From an uncultured Clostridia bacterium (GTDB lineage: Bacteria > Bacillota_A > Clostridia > Christensenellales > UBA3700), in contig CAMNMY010000039.1 of assembly GCA_946545105.1 (NCBI GenBank), positions 1-7,267 of the forward strand: a stretch of DNA of 7,267 nt, given 5' to 3'. The notes below the pieces were generated by a model. The model was not told the DNA's origin. It saw only the letters and a list, made by a program, of their open reading frames with translations, and made no database searches. A program made the translations under genes and the position numbers. Below, in pieces: positions 1 to 5,393 of this stretch. The first letter of the stretch is position 1; each line of letters opens with the position of its first letter.

Positions 1-38
1 AAGAAGATACATTTGGTTGGGTAACAAAAGTTAACTAA
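1..38 (+). CDS. Possible C-terminal tail of a plus-strand gene (partial)
   Basis: One frame, read from position 3, gives EDTFGWVTKVN and then a TAA stop at 36-38. The other two frames also stop within 35 nt (TAA at 22-24 and at 32-34), so the frame cannot be fixed from this stretch alone. I prefer this frame because its codons look like those of the neighbouring genes. The hairpin at 57-88 can terminate plus-strand transcription, which also favours a gene arriving from the left. The product cannot be identified from so few residues. Confidence 0.35.
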   Translation, partial: EDTFGWVTKVN

Positions 39-56
39 GTAAAAAGTACTGAATTT

Positions 57-88
57 AAAAATGGCTTCGTTAAATCGAAGCCATTTTT
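57..88. terminator. Bidirectional Rho-independent terminator between convergent genes
   Basis: A perfect 9-bp stem, ATGGCTTCG (61-69) with CGAAGCCAT (76-84), closes a 6-nt loop. It is flanked by AAAA (57-60) and TTTT (85-88), which extend the stem and supply a U-tract on either strand. It lies 20 nt past the mgtE stop on the minus strand and about 20 nt past the probable plus-strand gene end at 38, so it can serve both. Confidence 0.85.
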
Positions 89-107
89 GTTTATAAATAA
101 ATCTATC

Positions 108-1775
108 TTATAGCAATGCAACTGCAAGTAAGCAATATATGATTAAAGATAGAGCATCTACGATAGTTGTGATAAATGGTGAAGCAACAACTGCTGGGTC
201 TAACTTTAATGACTTAGCAAGTAGTGGCAAAGTGCATCCTACGAATTTTGCAATAAACACTGTGATTGCTAAAGCTGCAGATACAACTAAACATCTAACA
301 ACGGTGTAGCCACTATATCCAAATAATAGATTATCGATTAGCATTAGCTTTCCAAAACAAGCAATAGCTAGTGTTATTCCAATTAAACAAGATACTCTTA
401 TTTCTTTCCATACAACTTTAAATACGTCTTTTAAATCTAATTCGTTTAACGCCAAAGACCTAATTACTGTAACAGATGCTTGAGAACCTGCATTACCACC
501 TGTGTCCATAATCATTGGAACGCATGCAAATAATACAGTAGATATCGCGTTTAATTTTGCTTCAAAAGTGTTAATGATTAATCCTGTAAATGTAGCACTT
601 ACCATTAATACTAAAAGCCAAGGAATTCTGTTTTTCCAAATTTCAAAAACAGATCTCTTTAAATAAGGCTTATCTGATGCCTGAATACCAGAAATCTTAT
701 CGATATCTTCAGATGTTTCTTGTTGTAAGACATCCATAGCATCGTCAACAGTTACAATACCAACTAAACGCTTTTCTTCATCAACGATTGGAATTGCTAA
801 AAAGCCATAATCAGAAATTTTTCTAGCAACAGATTCTTTATCGTCAGTGGTGTATGCGAAAATAACATTATCTGTCATTATGTCTTTAATTAATGTATCT
901 TTTTCAGCAAGCATTAAATCTTTTGCTGTAACTAAGCCAAGTAATTTATTGTTTGTATCTACAACATAACAGTTGTAGATTGTTTCTTTATCTATTGCAT
1001 TCTTTTTAATTTTTGCGAATGCTTTTTCAACAGTCATCTCTGGTCTTAGATATACATATTCGACTGTCATAATAGAGCCTGCAGAATCTTCAGGGTATTT
1101 TAGCAATTCATTTATGTATTCTCTTGTTTTTGCATCGCTTTGAGCCAAGATTCTTTTAACGATATTTGAAGGCATTTCTTCAATCAAATCTACCATATCA
1201 TCAGCAAATAATTCATCGACTAAATGCTTTAATTCTATATTGCTGCATTGTGAGATTAACAAAGCTTGCTTTGTTGGCTCTAATTCTACGAATGTTTCTG
1301 CTGCTAAATCTTTTGGCATTAAACGGAATACAACCAATATATCATCCTCAGGAAGTTCGCTTACGATTTCTGCAAGGTCAGTTGGATTTTCTGATGCAAG
1401 CAAAGGCTTTAGAATAGAGAACTTCTTTTCTTTAATAAGAATTTGTATTTCATCTTCTTCAGCAATCTTTAGAGCAGTATTCTTTGGTAATTCCTCAATT
1501 AATTCAGCAGTCTCTTGAGGTGTCATTTCTCCCATGACATTTTCAAGTTCGTCTTCTTTTAAACCCTCAATGATTAATTCTTGTAATTGAGATGGTAATT
1601 CAATAATTACGTCTGCTAACAATTCGTCAGGAAGTGAACGAGCAAAAGAAAGCATTTGGCTTTCGTCAATTTCGATGAAAATATCTGCTATTTCTCTTGG
1701 AGATAGATCACTTACTAAGTTAGCAGCCTCAAGGAACTTTTCTTCCTTAATAAGATTTAAAATTGTATTTTTCAT
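108..1775 (-). CDS. mgtE: Magnesium transporter/channel MgtE with a duplicated N-terminal domain
   Basis: This is a 555-residue MgtE-family Mg2+ channel of the cytoplasmic membrane. Known MgtE proteins work as dimers that close when Mg2+ binds their cytosolic domains. Order of domains: two N-terminal helical MgtE_N units (about 5-105 and 110-210), the linker motif YPEDSAGSIMT (227-237), two CBS domains (about 238-295 and 297-352), and a five-helix membrane domain (about 383-555). The membrane domain holds the family signature PMIMDTGGNAGSQ (420-432) and the pore region DPAVVASPFITTIVD (526-540), where Asp540 matches the conserved pore aspartate. Usual family length is about 450 residues; the excess equals one 105-residue unit. 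The ATG at 1775 is the only plausible start: the frame is open upstream only to a TGA at about 1827-1829 and has no ATG, GTG or TTG there. No good Shine-Dalgarno sequence precedes it, which is odd and may be tied to the leader. It has its own promoter and ends before the hairpin at 57-88. Confidence 0.96.
   Translation of the reverse strand: MKNTILNLIKEEKFLEAANLVSDLSPREIADIFIEIDESQMLSFARSLPDELLADVIIELPSQLQELIIEGLKEDELENVMGEMTPQETAELIEELPKNTALKIAEEDEIQILIKEKKFSILKPLLASENPTDLAEIVSELPEDDILVVFRLMPKDLAAETFVELEPTKQALLISQCSNIELKHLVDELFADDMVDLIEEMPSNIVKRILAQSDAKTREYINELLKYPEDSAGSIMTVEYVYLRPEMTVEKAFAKIKKNAIDKETIYNCYVVDTNNKLLGLVTAKDLMLAEKDTLIKDIMTDNVIFAYTTDDKESVARKISDYGFLAIPIVDEEKRLVGIVTVDDAMDVLQQETSEDIDKISGIQASDKPYLKRSVFEIWKNRIPWLLVLMVSATFTGLIINTFEAKLNAISTVLFACVPMIMDTGGNAGSQASVTVIRSLALNELDLKDVFKVVWKEIRVSCLIGITLAIACFGKLMLIDNLLFGYSGYTVVRCLVVSAALAITVFIAKFVGCTLPLLAKSLKLDPAVVASPFITTIVDALSLIIYCLLAVALL
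1146..1448 (-). repeat. MgtE N-domain copy 2 (residues 110-210, joined to the CBS pair)
   Basis: This is the second unit of the tandem duplication. It leads directly into the YPEDSAGSIMT linker and the CBS domains, as the single N domain does in ordinary MgtE proteins. It is therefore probably the canonical copy, and residues 5-105 the added one. Confidence 0.85.
1461..1763 (-). repeat. MgtE N-domain copy 1 (extra copy, residues 5-105)
   Basis: This coding segment aligns without gaps to residues 110-210 of the same protein at a constant offset of 105 residues. Matching blocks are LIKEEKF (8-14) with LIKEKKF (113-119), SPREIADIFIEI (25-36) with NPTDLAEIVSEL (130-141), LPDELLADVIIEL (48-60) with MPKDLAAETFVEL (153-165), and LIEELP (92-97) with LIEEMP (197-202). 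The similarity is at protein level and has diverged, so the duplication is not recent. Confidence 0.85.
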
Positions 1776-1812
1776 TATAATGTTGAGTCTTGGATAATTG
1801 CGGAAATGAAAA

Positions 1813-1866
1813 CTAACGAGAACGAGTCATTAATTTATTTCCGATACTACTTCGTGGATTTTCCAT
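1813..1866 (-). CDS. Possible 17-codon leader peptide (uORF) of mgtE
   Basis: On the minus strand an ATG at 1866 opens a short frame encoding MENPRSSIGNKLMTRSR and ending in TAG at 1813-1815. A strong Shine-Dalgarno match, AAAGGAGG, lies at 1879-1886. Its 12-nt spacing to the ATG is longer than ideal. The frame sits wholly inside the mgtE leader, downstream of the promoter, and its stop is 37 nt before the mgtE ATG in a different frame. All three arginines use CGN codons (CGA, CGT, CGT), whereas AGA is the commoner arginine codon in the neighbouring genes. Magnesium transporter genes in enterobacteria (the 17-codon mgtL before mgtA) are known to be controlled by translation of short leader ORFs. 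I see no sequence similarity to mgtL, so the parallel is by position only. The ORF could also be accidental. Confidence 0.45.
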   Translation of the reverse strand: MENPRSSIGNKLMTRSR

Positions 1867-1878
1867 TTTATGACTCGG

Positions 1879-1886
1879 CCTCCTTT
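1879..1886 (-). promoter_or_regulatory. Strong Shine-Dalgarno sequence in the mgtE leader
   Basis: AAAGGAGG (minus strand) is a near-perfect anti-16S match, 104 nt upstream of the mgtE ATG and therefore not able to serve it directly. It can serve the 17-codon frame starting at 1866. mgtE itself is preceded only by a purine-poor stretch around 1776-1790. Confidence 0.65.
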
Positions 1887-1903
1887 AATTATTTTCATTT
1901 CAT

Positions 1904-1932
1904 ATAATATCTATATGAATATAAAATGTCAA
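1904..1932 (-). promoter_or_regulatory. mgtE promoter (sigma-A type)
   Basis: A perfect -35 box TTGACA (1932-1927, minus strand) is followed after exactly 17 nt by the -10 box TATTAT (1909-1904). It lies between the degV terminator and the mgtE leader, so mgtE can be transcribed on its own. Confidence 0.8.
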
Positions 1933-1938
1933 ACATAA

Positions 1939-1976
1939 AAATATAAAAAAAATAAGAAGCTCATCGCTGAGCTTCT
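1939..1976 (-). terminator. degV Rho-independent terminator
   Basis: The minus strand folds AGAAGCTCA (1976-1968) with TGAGCTTCT (1963-1955) around a GCGA tetraloop and runs into a T-rich tract (1954-1939, including eight consecutive Ts). It starts 24 nt past the degV stop and separates degV from the mgtE promoter. The plus-strand side lacks a good T-tract, so it is one-directional. Confidence 0.88.
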
Positions 1977-1999
1977 ATTTAGTCATTTAAAGCTTTGCT

Positions 2000-2884
2000 T
2001 TATTTTAGAATATCTTCACGGTTAGAACCAAGATAGATAATCACAATCATACCTTTACCTACGTGAGTTCCAATAACTGGACCTACGTCAAATTCTACTG
2101 TCTTATATCCCAAATCTTCAATTATTTTCTTCATAAATTGAACGCTTTCTGAATCGTCTGCTGAACCAATACCTATAAATGGCATCTTATCTGGAGCTAC
2201 AGCATTCTTTTGCATTGTTTCAATTAATGTCTTTATAGCTTTCTTTTGAGAAATAACCTTTGTGTAAGGGATCAATTTACCATCGTTTGGAATATATAGT
2301 ACTGGTTTAATGTGAAGTGCAGTACCTAAGAATGCTTCATTCTTTGTCGCACGACCTGTTCTACATAAGTGGTTAAGATCATCGATTGCAAATAAGTGGT
2401 TGATATTTAATTTAATATCTTCTACGTATTTTACGATTTCTTCAAAAGATGCACCTTCATCTTTCTTTAGAAGTGCTAAATATGCTAAATATCCTTCGCC
2501 AAAACAAGCTGCAAGAGAATCAATAACAGTAATCTTTCTGTCTGGATATTTTTCTTGGCATGCTTTAACAGCCATCTTTTCTTGTTCAAGTGTTCCAGAT
2601 AGGGCACTATCAAATCCGATGTGGATGATGTCATAACCTTGTTCTAGATATTGAGAGAAGAACTCTTCAGCTACATATTCTGTTACTTGTGATGTTTGTG
2701 GTAAATCAGAAGCTGTTTTTGCTTTTGCTACTGCTTCATAGAAGTCATGTGGAGATAATTTTTCGTTAATACCAGCATAACCAACGCCATTAACTGTATA
2801 TCCCATAGGAATAATTTTGATGTCATCTCTTAAAAGAGAATCTGGATAATCTGCTGTTGCTTCTGTTGTAATTAAAATACTCAT
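2000..2884 (-). CDS. DegV family fatty-acid-binding protein
   Basis: This is a 294-residue cytosolic protein, the usual length for DegV/FakB. Family members bind a long-chain fatty acid in a deep pocket; the characterised FakB proteins present it to the kinase FakA for phosphorylation. Visible landmarks are the N-terminal strand and loop ILITTEATADYP (3-14), the lipid-contact segment PQTSQVT (62-68), the loop SALSGT (93-98), VIDSLAACFGEGYLA (120-134), the arginine region LCRTGRATKNEAFLG (173-187), IKPVLYIPNDGKLIPYTKV (192-210), and the C-terminal IGTHVGKGMI (271-280) with the conserved histidine (His274). No kinase partner lies in the window, so the specific ligand and role are open. The start is fixed by GAGGAG at 2890-2895, 5 nt before the ATG. 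It is monocistronic by promoter (2914-2942) and terminator (1939-1976), and divergent from the acidic membrane protein gene. Confidence 0.93.
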   Translation of the reverse strand: MSILITTEATADYPDSLLRDDIKIIPMGYTVNGVGYAGINEKLSPHDFYEAVAKAKTASDLPQTSQVTEYVAEEFFSQYLEQGYDIIHIGFDSALSGTLEQEKMAVKACQEKYPDRKITVIDSLAACFGEGYLAYLALLKKDEGASFEEIVKYVEDIKLNINHLFAIDDLNHLCRTGRATKNEAFLGTALHIKPVLYIPNDGKLIPYTKVISQKKAIKTLIETMQKNAVAPDKMPFIGIGSADDSESVQFMKKIIEDLGYKTVEFDVGPVIGTHVGKGMIVIIYLGSNREDILK

Positions 2885-2913
2885 ATAAACTCCTCATCTT
2901 TTTAATCAAATCC

Positions 2914-2942
2914 ATTTTATATTTAAAACCTAATATTGTCAA
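2914..2942 (-). promoter_or_regulatory. degV promoter (sigma-A type)
   Basis: On the minus strand a perfect TTGACA (2942-2937) is followed after 17 nt by TAAAAT (2919-2914). The predicted transcript starts near 2907, about a dozen nucleotides before the GAGGAG ribosome binding site. Confidence 0.78.
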
Positions 2943-2991
2943 ATGGTGGCAACTTTAAGATATGTTTTAGGCAAATAAGATAAAAATTGTA

Positions 2992-3069
2992 TATCACGAT
3001 AACAAAATGTTGTGAAAAATTAAATTGCTTGCGTTTTATTAATATATATAATAAAATAATTTCGTGATA
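2992..3069. repeat. Inverted repeat flanking the plus-strand promoter
   Basis: TATCACGA (2992-2999) is repeated in inverse as TCGTGATA (3062-3069), a perfect 8-bp match 62 nt apart. It brackets the predicted promoter of the acidic membrane protein gene. Next to the left arm is a second, imperfect dyad: TCAC (2994-2997) and AACA (3001-3004) can pair with TGTT (3008-3011) and GTGA (3012-3015). The arms could be operator half-sites, or chance in AT-rich DNA. Confidence 0.35.
3025..3057 (+). promoter_or_regulatory. Promoter of the acidic membrane protein gene
   Basis: TATAAT (3047-3052) lies 16 nt after TTGCTT (3025-3030). An alternative reading is TAAAAT (3052-3057) 17 nt after TTGCGT (3029-3034). 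Either would give a short leader before the AGGAG ribosome binding site at 3081-3085. Confidence 0.6.
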
Positions 3070-3092
3070 AAAAAACTAAAAGGAGTCTTATT

Positions 3093-4358
3093 ATGAAGAA
3101 GAGAGATGAAATCGAAGATGAAATCTTAGATGATGAAGAATTTCTTGACGACGAAGAAATACTAGACGACGAAGAATTCGATGATGATGATTTTATCGAT
3201 GACGAAGAAGAAGAGGATGAAGACGACGAAAAGCCAACTAAAAAGGCTAAGAAGTCAAAGAAGGGTGGAAAGAAGAAACTAGGAAAGGGAGCCGTTATTG
3301 GTATCTCTGTAGGTTCAGTAGTTGCATTTTTAGCAATTGCTGTTGTTTTAGTTATGTTTGTTATCCTTCCAATGCTAGGTGGATCTGGTGAAGCTAACGG
3401 AGCAGGAAGCTATACCGCTACTGTTGGTGCTAAAGCACCTACTGGTTTAACTGCAAAAACTCCAATCAATAAGAATATGAACACAGCACAAATGTTATTA
3501 GCTGCTGTTGATAATTATTATGATGCAGATTATGCAGCAAACATAATGGTTATTGGTGGTGTTAAAACTAATGTTCTTGGTATGAGCATTGCACAAGGAG
3601 TTCAAAGCTTTAAGTATAGAGATGGAAAGGGCGATGCTGCAGCTATCTCAGATAAGACAAATTCATCACAAAAAGCTAAATACTATGTATATTCAAGATC
3701 TTCAGGTATTGCTAAGATGTGCGAAGAATATTACGCAGAAGGCACAGCTGTAAAATATAGAAAGGCTAATACATATAAGAATGAAAAGCTTGAAAGAACA
3801 ACTGTTACAGGAAAGGTAAAGAAGGTTGATTATCTTGTTGGTACAAAGTGGGATAAGACTATTAAATATGACACAATTAAAGGTTTCTATGATGCTACAT
3901 CAACAGACTTCACAAAGTTATGGTCTTATAAGGTTGATGAAAACACAATTTTAAACGCTGCTGATAAAGTATCATATAATAGCGAAGAAGATATCTACTA
4001 CTTAACAGCTAAATTAGATTTGGTTAAGGCAACAGAAGATTACCTAGGCGTTATGAAGAATCAACTTCAAACAAACATGGGAATGACAGTTAACACATTG
4101 GAATTCAAAAAGCTTGAGTTAGAATGTGCTATTTATGGAAATGGATACTTCAAATATATTATTGTACACGAAGCTTACGCAATGGATTTAGGTGGTGTTC
4201 CAGTTATTGGTTCATTAAATGGTATGACAATTGCTAACGACTGTATCAATGAATATACATTTGATAAGACAGAAAAGATACCATATGAAGTTGTTGAAAA
4301 TGGTAAAATTACAGCTCAAGATTTTGATTATGCAACATTAATCAAGAAGTTCAAGTAA
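3093..4358 (+). CDS. Single-pass membrane protein with an acidic N-terminal tail; function unknown
   Basis: I do not recognise a named family for this 421-residue protein. Residues 1-46 are almost all Asp/Glu with regularly spaced Ile, Leu or Phe, including three tandem LDDEEF-like hexads (12-29). Residues 47-65 are lysine- and glycine-rich (KKAKKSKKGGKKK). A single hydrophobic helix spans about 67-95. No cleavable signal peptide is present, so the positive-inside rule places the acidic and basic tail in the cytoplasm and residues about 96-421 outside. The external part starts with a low-complexity Gly/Ala/Thr linker (96-125), then a mixed domain rich in Tyr, Lys and alternating beta-like segments, with cysteines at 210, 345 and 383. 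A LolA/LppX-like lipoprotein-type beta fold is a loose guess only. AGGAG at 3081-3085 lies 7 nt before the ATG. The gene has its own promoter and terminator and is divergent from degV. Confidence 0.9.
   Translation: MKKRDEIEDEILDDEEFLDDEEILDDEEFDDDDFIDDEEEEDEDDEKPTKKAKKSKKGGKKKLGKGAVIGISVGSVVAFLAIAVVLVMFVILPMLGGSGEANGAGSYTATVGAKAPTGLTAKTPINKNMNTAQMLLAAVDNYYDADYAANIMVIGGVKTNVLGMSIAQGVQSFKYRDGKGDAAAISDKTNSSQKAKYYVYSRSSGIAKMCEEYYAEGTAVKYRKANTYKNEKLERTTVTGKVKKVDYLVGTKWDKTIKYDTIKGFYDATSTDFTKLWSYKVDENTILNAADKVSYNSEEDIYYLTAKLDLVKATEDYLGVMKNQLQTNMGMTVNTLEFKKLELECAIYGNGYFKYIIVHEAYAMDLGGVPVIGSLNGMTIANDCINEYTFDKTEKIPYEVVENGKITAQDFDYATLIKKFK
3126..3179 (+). repeat. Three in-frame 18-nt acidic repeats
   Basis: Three consecutive 18-nt units encode LDDEEF, LDDEEI and LDDEEF (residues 12-29). 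Unit 1 uses GAT-GAT for the aspartates while units 2 and 3 use GAC-GAC, and the leucine codons differ (TTA, CTT, CTA). The protein repeat is thus better kept than the DNA repeat. Degenerate acidic units continue to residue 46. Confidence 0.8.
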
Positions 4359-4377
4359 TACTTAAACTATGTATCTT

Positions 4378-4410
4378 TAAGGAGTCTCAAGTATTGAGGC
4401 TCCTTATTTA
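4378..4410 (+). terminator. Rho-independent terminator after the acidic membrane protein gene
   Basis: A 13-bp stem pairs TAAGGAGTCTCAA (4378-4390) with TTGAGGCTCCTTA (4394-4406) around a GTA loop, with a single U-G wobble (4385/4399). A T-rich stretch follows. It starts 20 nt past the stop codon and isolates this gene from the PAP2 operon. Confidence 0.88.
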
Positions 4411-4411
4411 T

Positions 4412-4440
4412 TTATAAATATATATATTTTATGCTACAAT
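4412..4440 (+). promoter_or_regulatory. Promoter of the PAP2/acyl-CoA ligase operon
   Basis: An extended -10 element, TG-C-TACAAT (4432-4440), follows the preceding terminator. The -35 position, 17 nt upstream (4412-4417, TTATAA), is weak, as is common when the -10 is extended. The predicted start near 4447 leaves a leader of about 14 nt, just enough for the ribosome binding site at 4448-4454. Confidence 0.55.
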
Positions 4441-4447
4441 ATTATGC

Positions 4448-4454
4448 AAAGGGG
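4448..4454 (+). promoter_or_regulatory. Ribosome binding site that sets the first PAP2 start
   Basis: AAAGGGG sits 6 nt before the ATG at 4461. The in-frame ATG ten codons earlier, at 4431, lies inside the predicted -10 region and has no ribosome binding site, so 4461 is the likely start. Confidence 0.75.
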
Positions 4455-4460
4455 AAAAGT

Positions 4461-5393
4461 ATGACTAAAGATAAAAAATTATCAATTATATGTCATTCAA
4501 TAGCATTAACAATTTGCATAGGATTAATGATATTTTTATGCTTCAAAAATTCCGATGGAGTGTATTATGATTTAGCAATTGATCATGCTATAGCGAATGC
4601 AAATAACTGGTTTGGAATATTTTTTATGATTGTTGGTGAATACCCTCAATACATAATTATTCCTATAAGCGGAACAATAATGTTCTATAATGCCGATCAA
4701 ATAAAAGGTAAAAACGGTCCATTGTTATTCAGAATATTCTCTGCTATTGTAATTGCGGTAGGATTCTTCTTATGGGTAACAATAAGTACAAAAGTATATC
4801 CAGAAGGAATACCTGCAGCTCCAATATTTGGTATATTTGCAGCATTATTCTATGGGGCTATATGTATTGGGGTTGGCGCATTAGTGCCAAAAGTTGAGAT
4901 GCATAAGTTATTTAAATACGCAGTATTTTTATTGGTATTTGCAATAGCATCTGTTGTTATTATAAATATCATAAAGAATATTTGGGTAAGAATGAGATAT
5001 AGAGATATGCTTAAAGAAGGAAACTTCGACGGGTTCTCACCTTGGTATAAGCCTATGATAGGAAGACAAAAGACTGAAGGTTATGATTACACATCATTCC
5101 CATCAGGACATACATCTTCAGGTGTTCATCTATTTGTCATTTGCTTATTACCAAATTATTTTAAGAAATTAGATAAGCAATGGATAAGATATACATTATA
5201 TGGTGCATCTACATTGTTTGTGGTATTATTAGCAATATCTAGAGTAGTAAATACTGCGCATTTCTTGTCTGACACAATTGCGGGCGGATTAATAACATAT
5301 GGTATATTCTATTTGTTAAAGTATTTGTTCTTTAGAAATGGATATGAATTTAAAAATAAGGAAGAAGTAGTAAATGAAGTTATTCAAGAGTAA
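4461..5393 (+). CDS. PAP2-superfamily membrane phosphatase, first of a tandem pair
   Basis: This is a 310-residue multi-pass membrane protein of the type 2 phosphatidic acid phosphatase family, which hydrolyses phosphate from lipid phosphates or diphosphates (phosphatidate, polyprenyl diphosphates, phosphatidylglycerophosphate). Hydrophobic segments lie at about 8-28, 53-76, 90-110, 120-142, 150-171, 221-233, 242-259 and 272-290. Catalytic motifs are all in the C-terminal half: C1 is K172 with six residues to R179, followed by Tyr180 rather than the usual Pro; C2 is SFPSGHT (212-218, His217); C3 is SRVVNTAHFLSD (260-271, His267 and Asp271). The substrate cannot be read from sequence. The start at 4461 is chosen from the ribosome binding site at 4448-4454. 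The end overlaps the next PAP2 gene by 20 nt, indicating cotranscription. Confidence 0.9.
   Translation: MTKDKKLSIICHSIALTICIGLMIFLCFKNSDGVYYDLAIDHAIANANNWFGIFFMIVGEYPQYIIIPISGTIMFYNADQIKGKNGPLLFRIFSAIVIAVGFFLWVTISTKVYPEGIPAAPIFGIFAALFYGAICIGVGALVPKVEMHKLFKYAVFLLVFAIASVVIINIIKNIWVRMRYRDMLKEGNFDGFSPWYKPMIGRQKTEGYDYTSFPSGHTSSGVHLFVICLLPNYFKKLDKQWIRYTLYGASTLFVVLLAISRVVNTAHFLSDTIAGGLITYGIFYLLKYLFFRNGYEFKNKEEVVNEVIQE

Larger units (their letters stand above)
1776..1897 (-). promoter_or_regulatory. mgtE 5' leader with two interleaved stems
   Basis: The predicted transcript starts near 1897, giving a leader of about 122 nt. Stem A pairs CGAGTCAT (1877-1870, between the strong Shine-Dalgarno and the uORF start) with ATGACTCG (1830-1823, inside the last uORF codons): 8 perfect pairs. 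Stem B pairs CGGAAAT (1843-1837, inside the uORF) with ATTTCCG (1807-1801): 7 perfect pairs. The arms interleave in the order A, B, A', B', so the stems are either alternatives or a pseudoknot. No U-tract follows either stem, so a classical intrinsic attenuator is not evident. I could not match the leader to the M-box (ykoK) riboswitch known upstream of mgtE in Bacillus; it is too short and lacks the M-box core as I know it. Confidence 0.5.

Noticed and set aside
1166..1518. Two plus-strand open frames (1166-1417 and 1240-1518)
   Set aside because: They lie antisense within mgtE, have no ribosome binding site or recognisable protein features, and the mgtE frame is unambiguous.
1776..1900. M-box (ykoK) riboswitch upstream of mgtE
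   Set aside because: Expected from the gene, but the leader is only about 122 nt and I cannot find the conserved M-box core. A covariance-model search would be decisive.
1985..2001. Small hairpin AAAGC/GCTTT around the degV stop codon
   Set aside because: Only about five pairs with a tiny loop; the real terminator is the much stronger stem at 1955-1976.
2400..2636. Plus-strand open frame of 78 codons
   Set aside because: It is antisense to the well-supported degV gene and shows no independent coding signals.
4431..4460. Ten extra N-terminal codons on the first PAP2 protein
   Set aside because: The ATG at 4431 overlaps the predicted -10 box and has no ribosome binding site. AAAGGGG at 4448-4454 serves the ATG at 4461.
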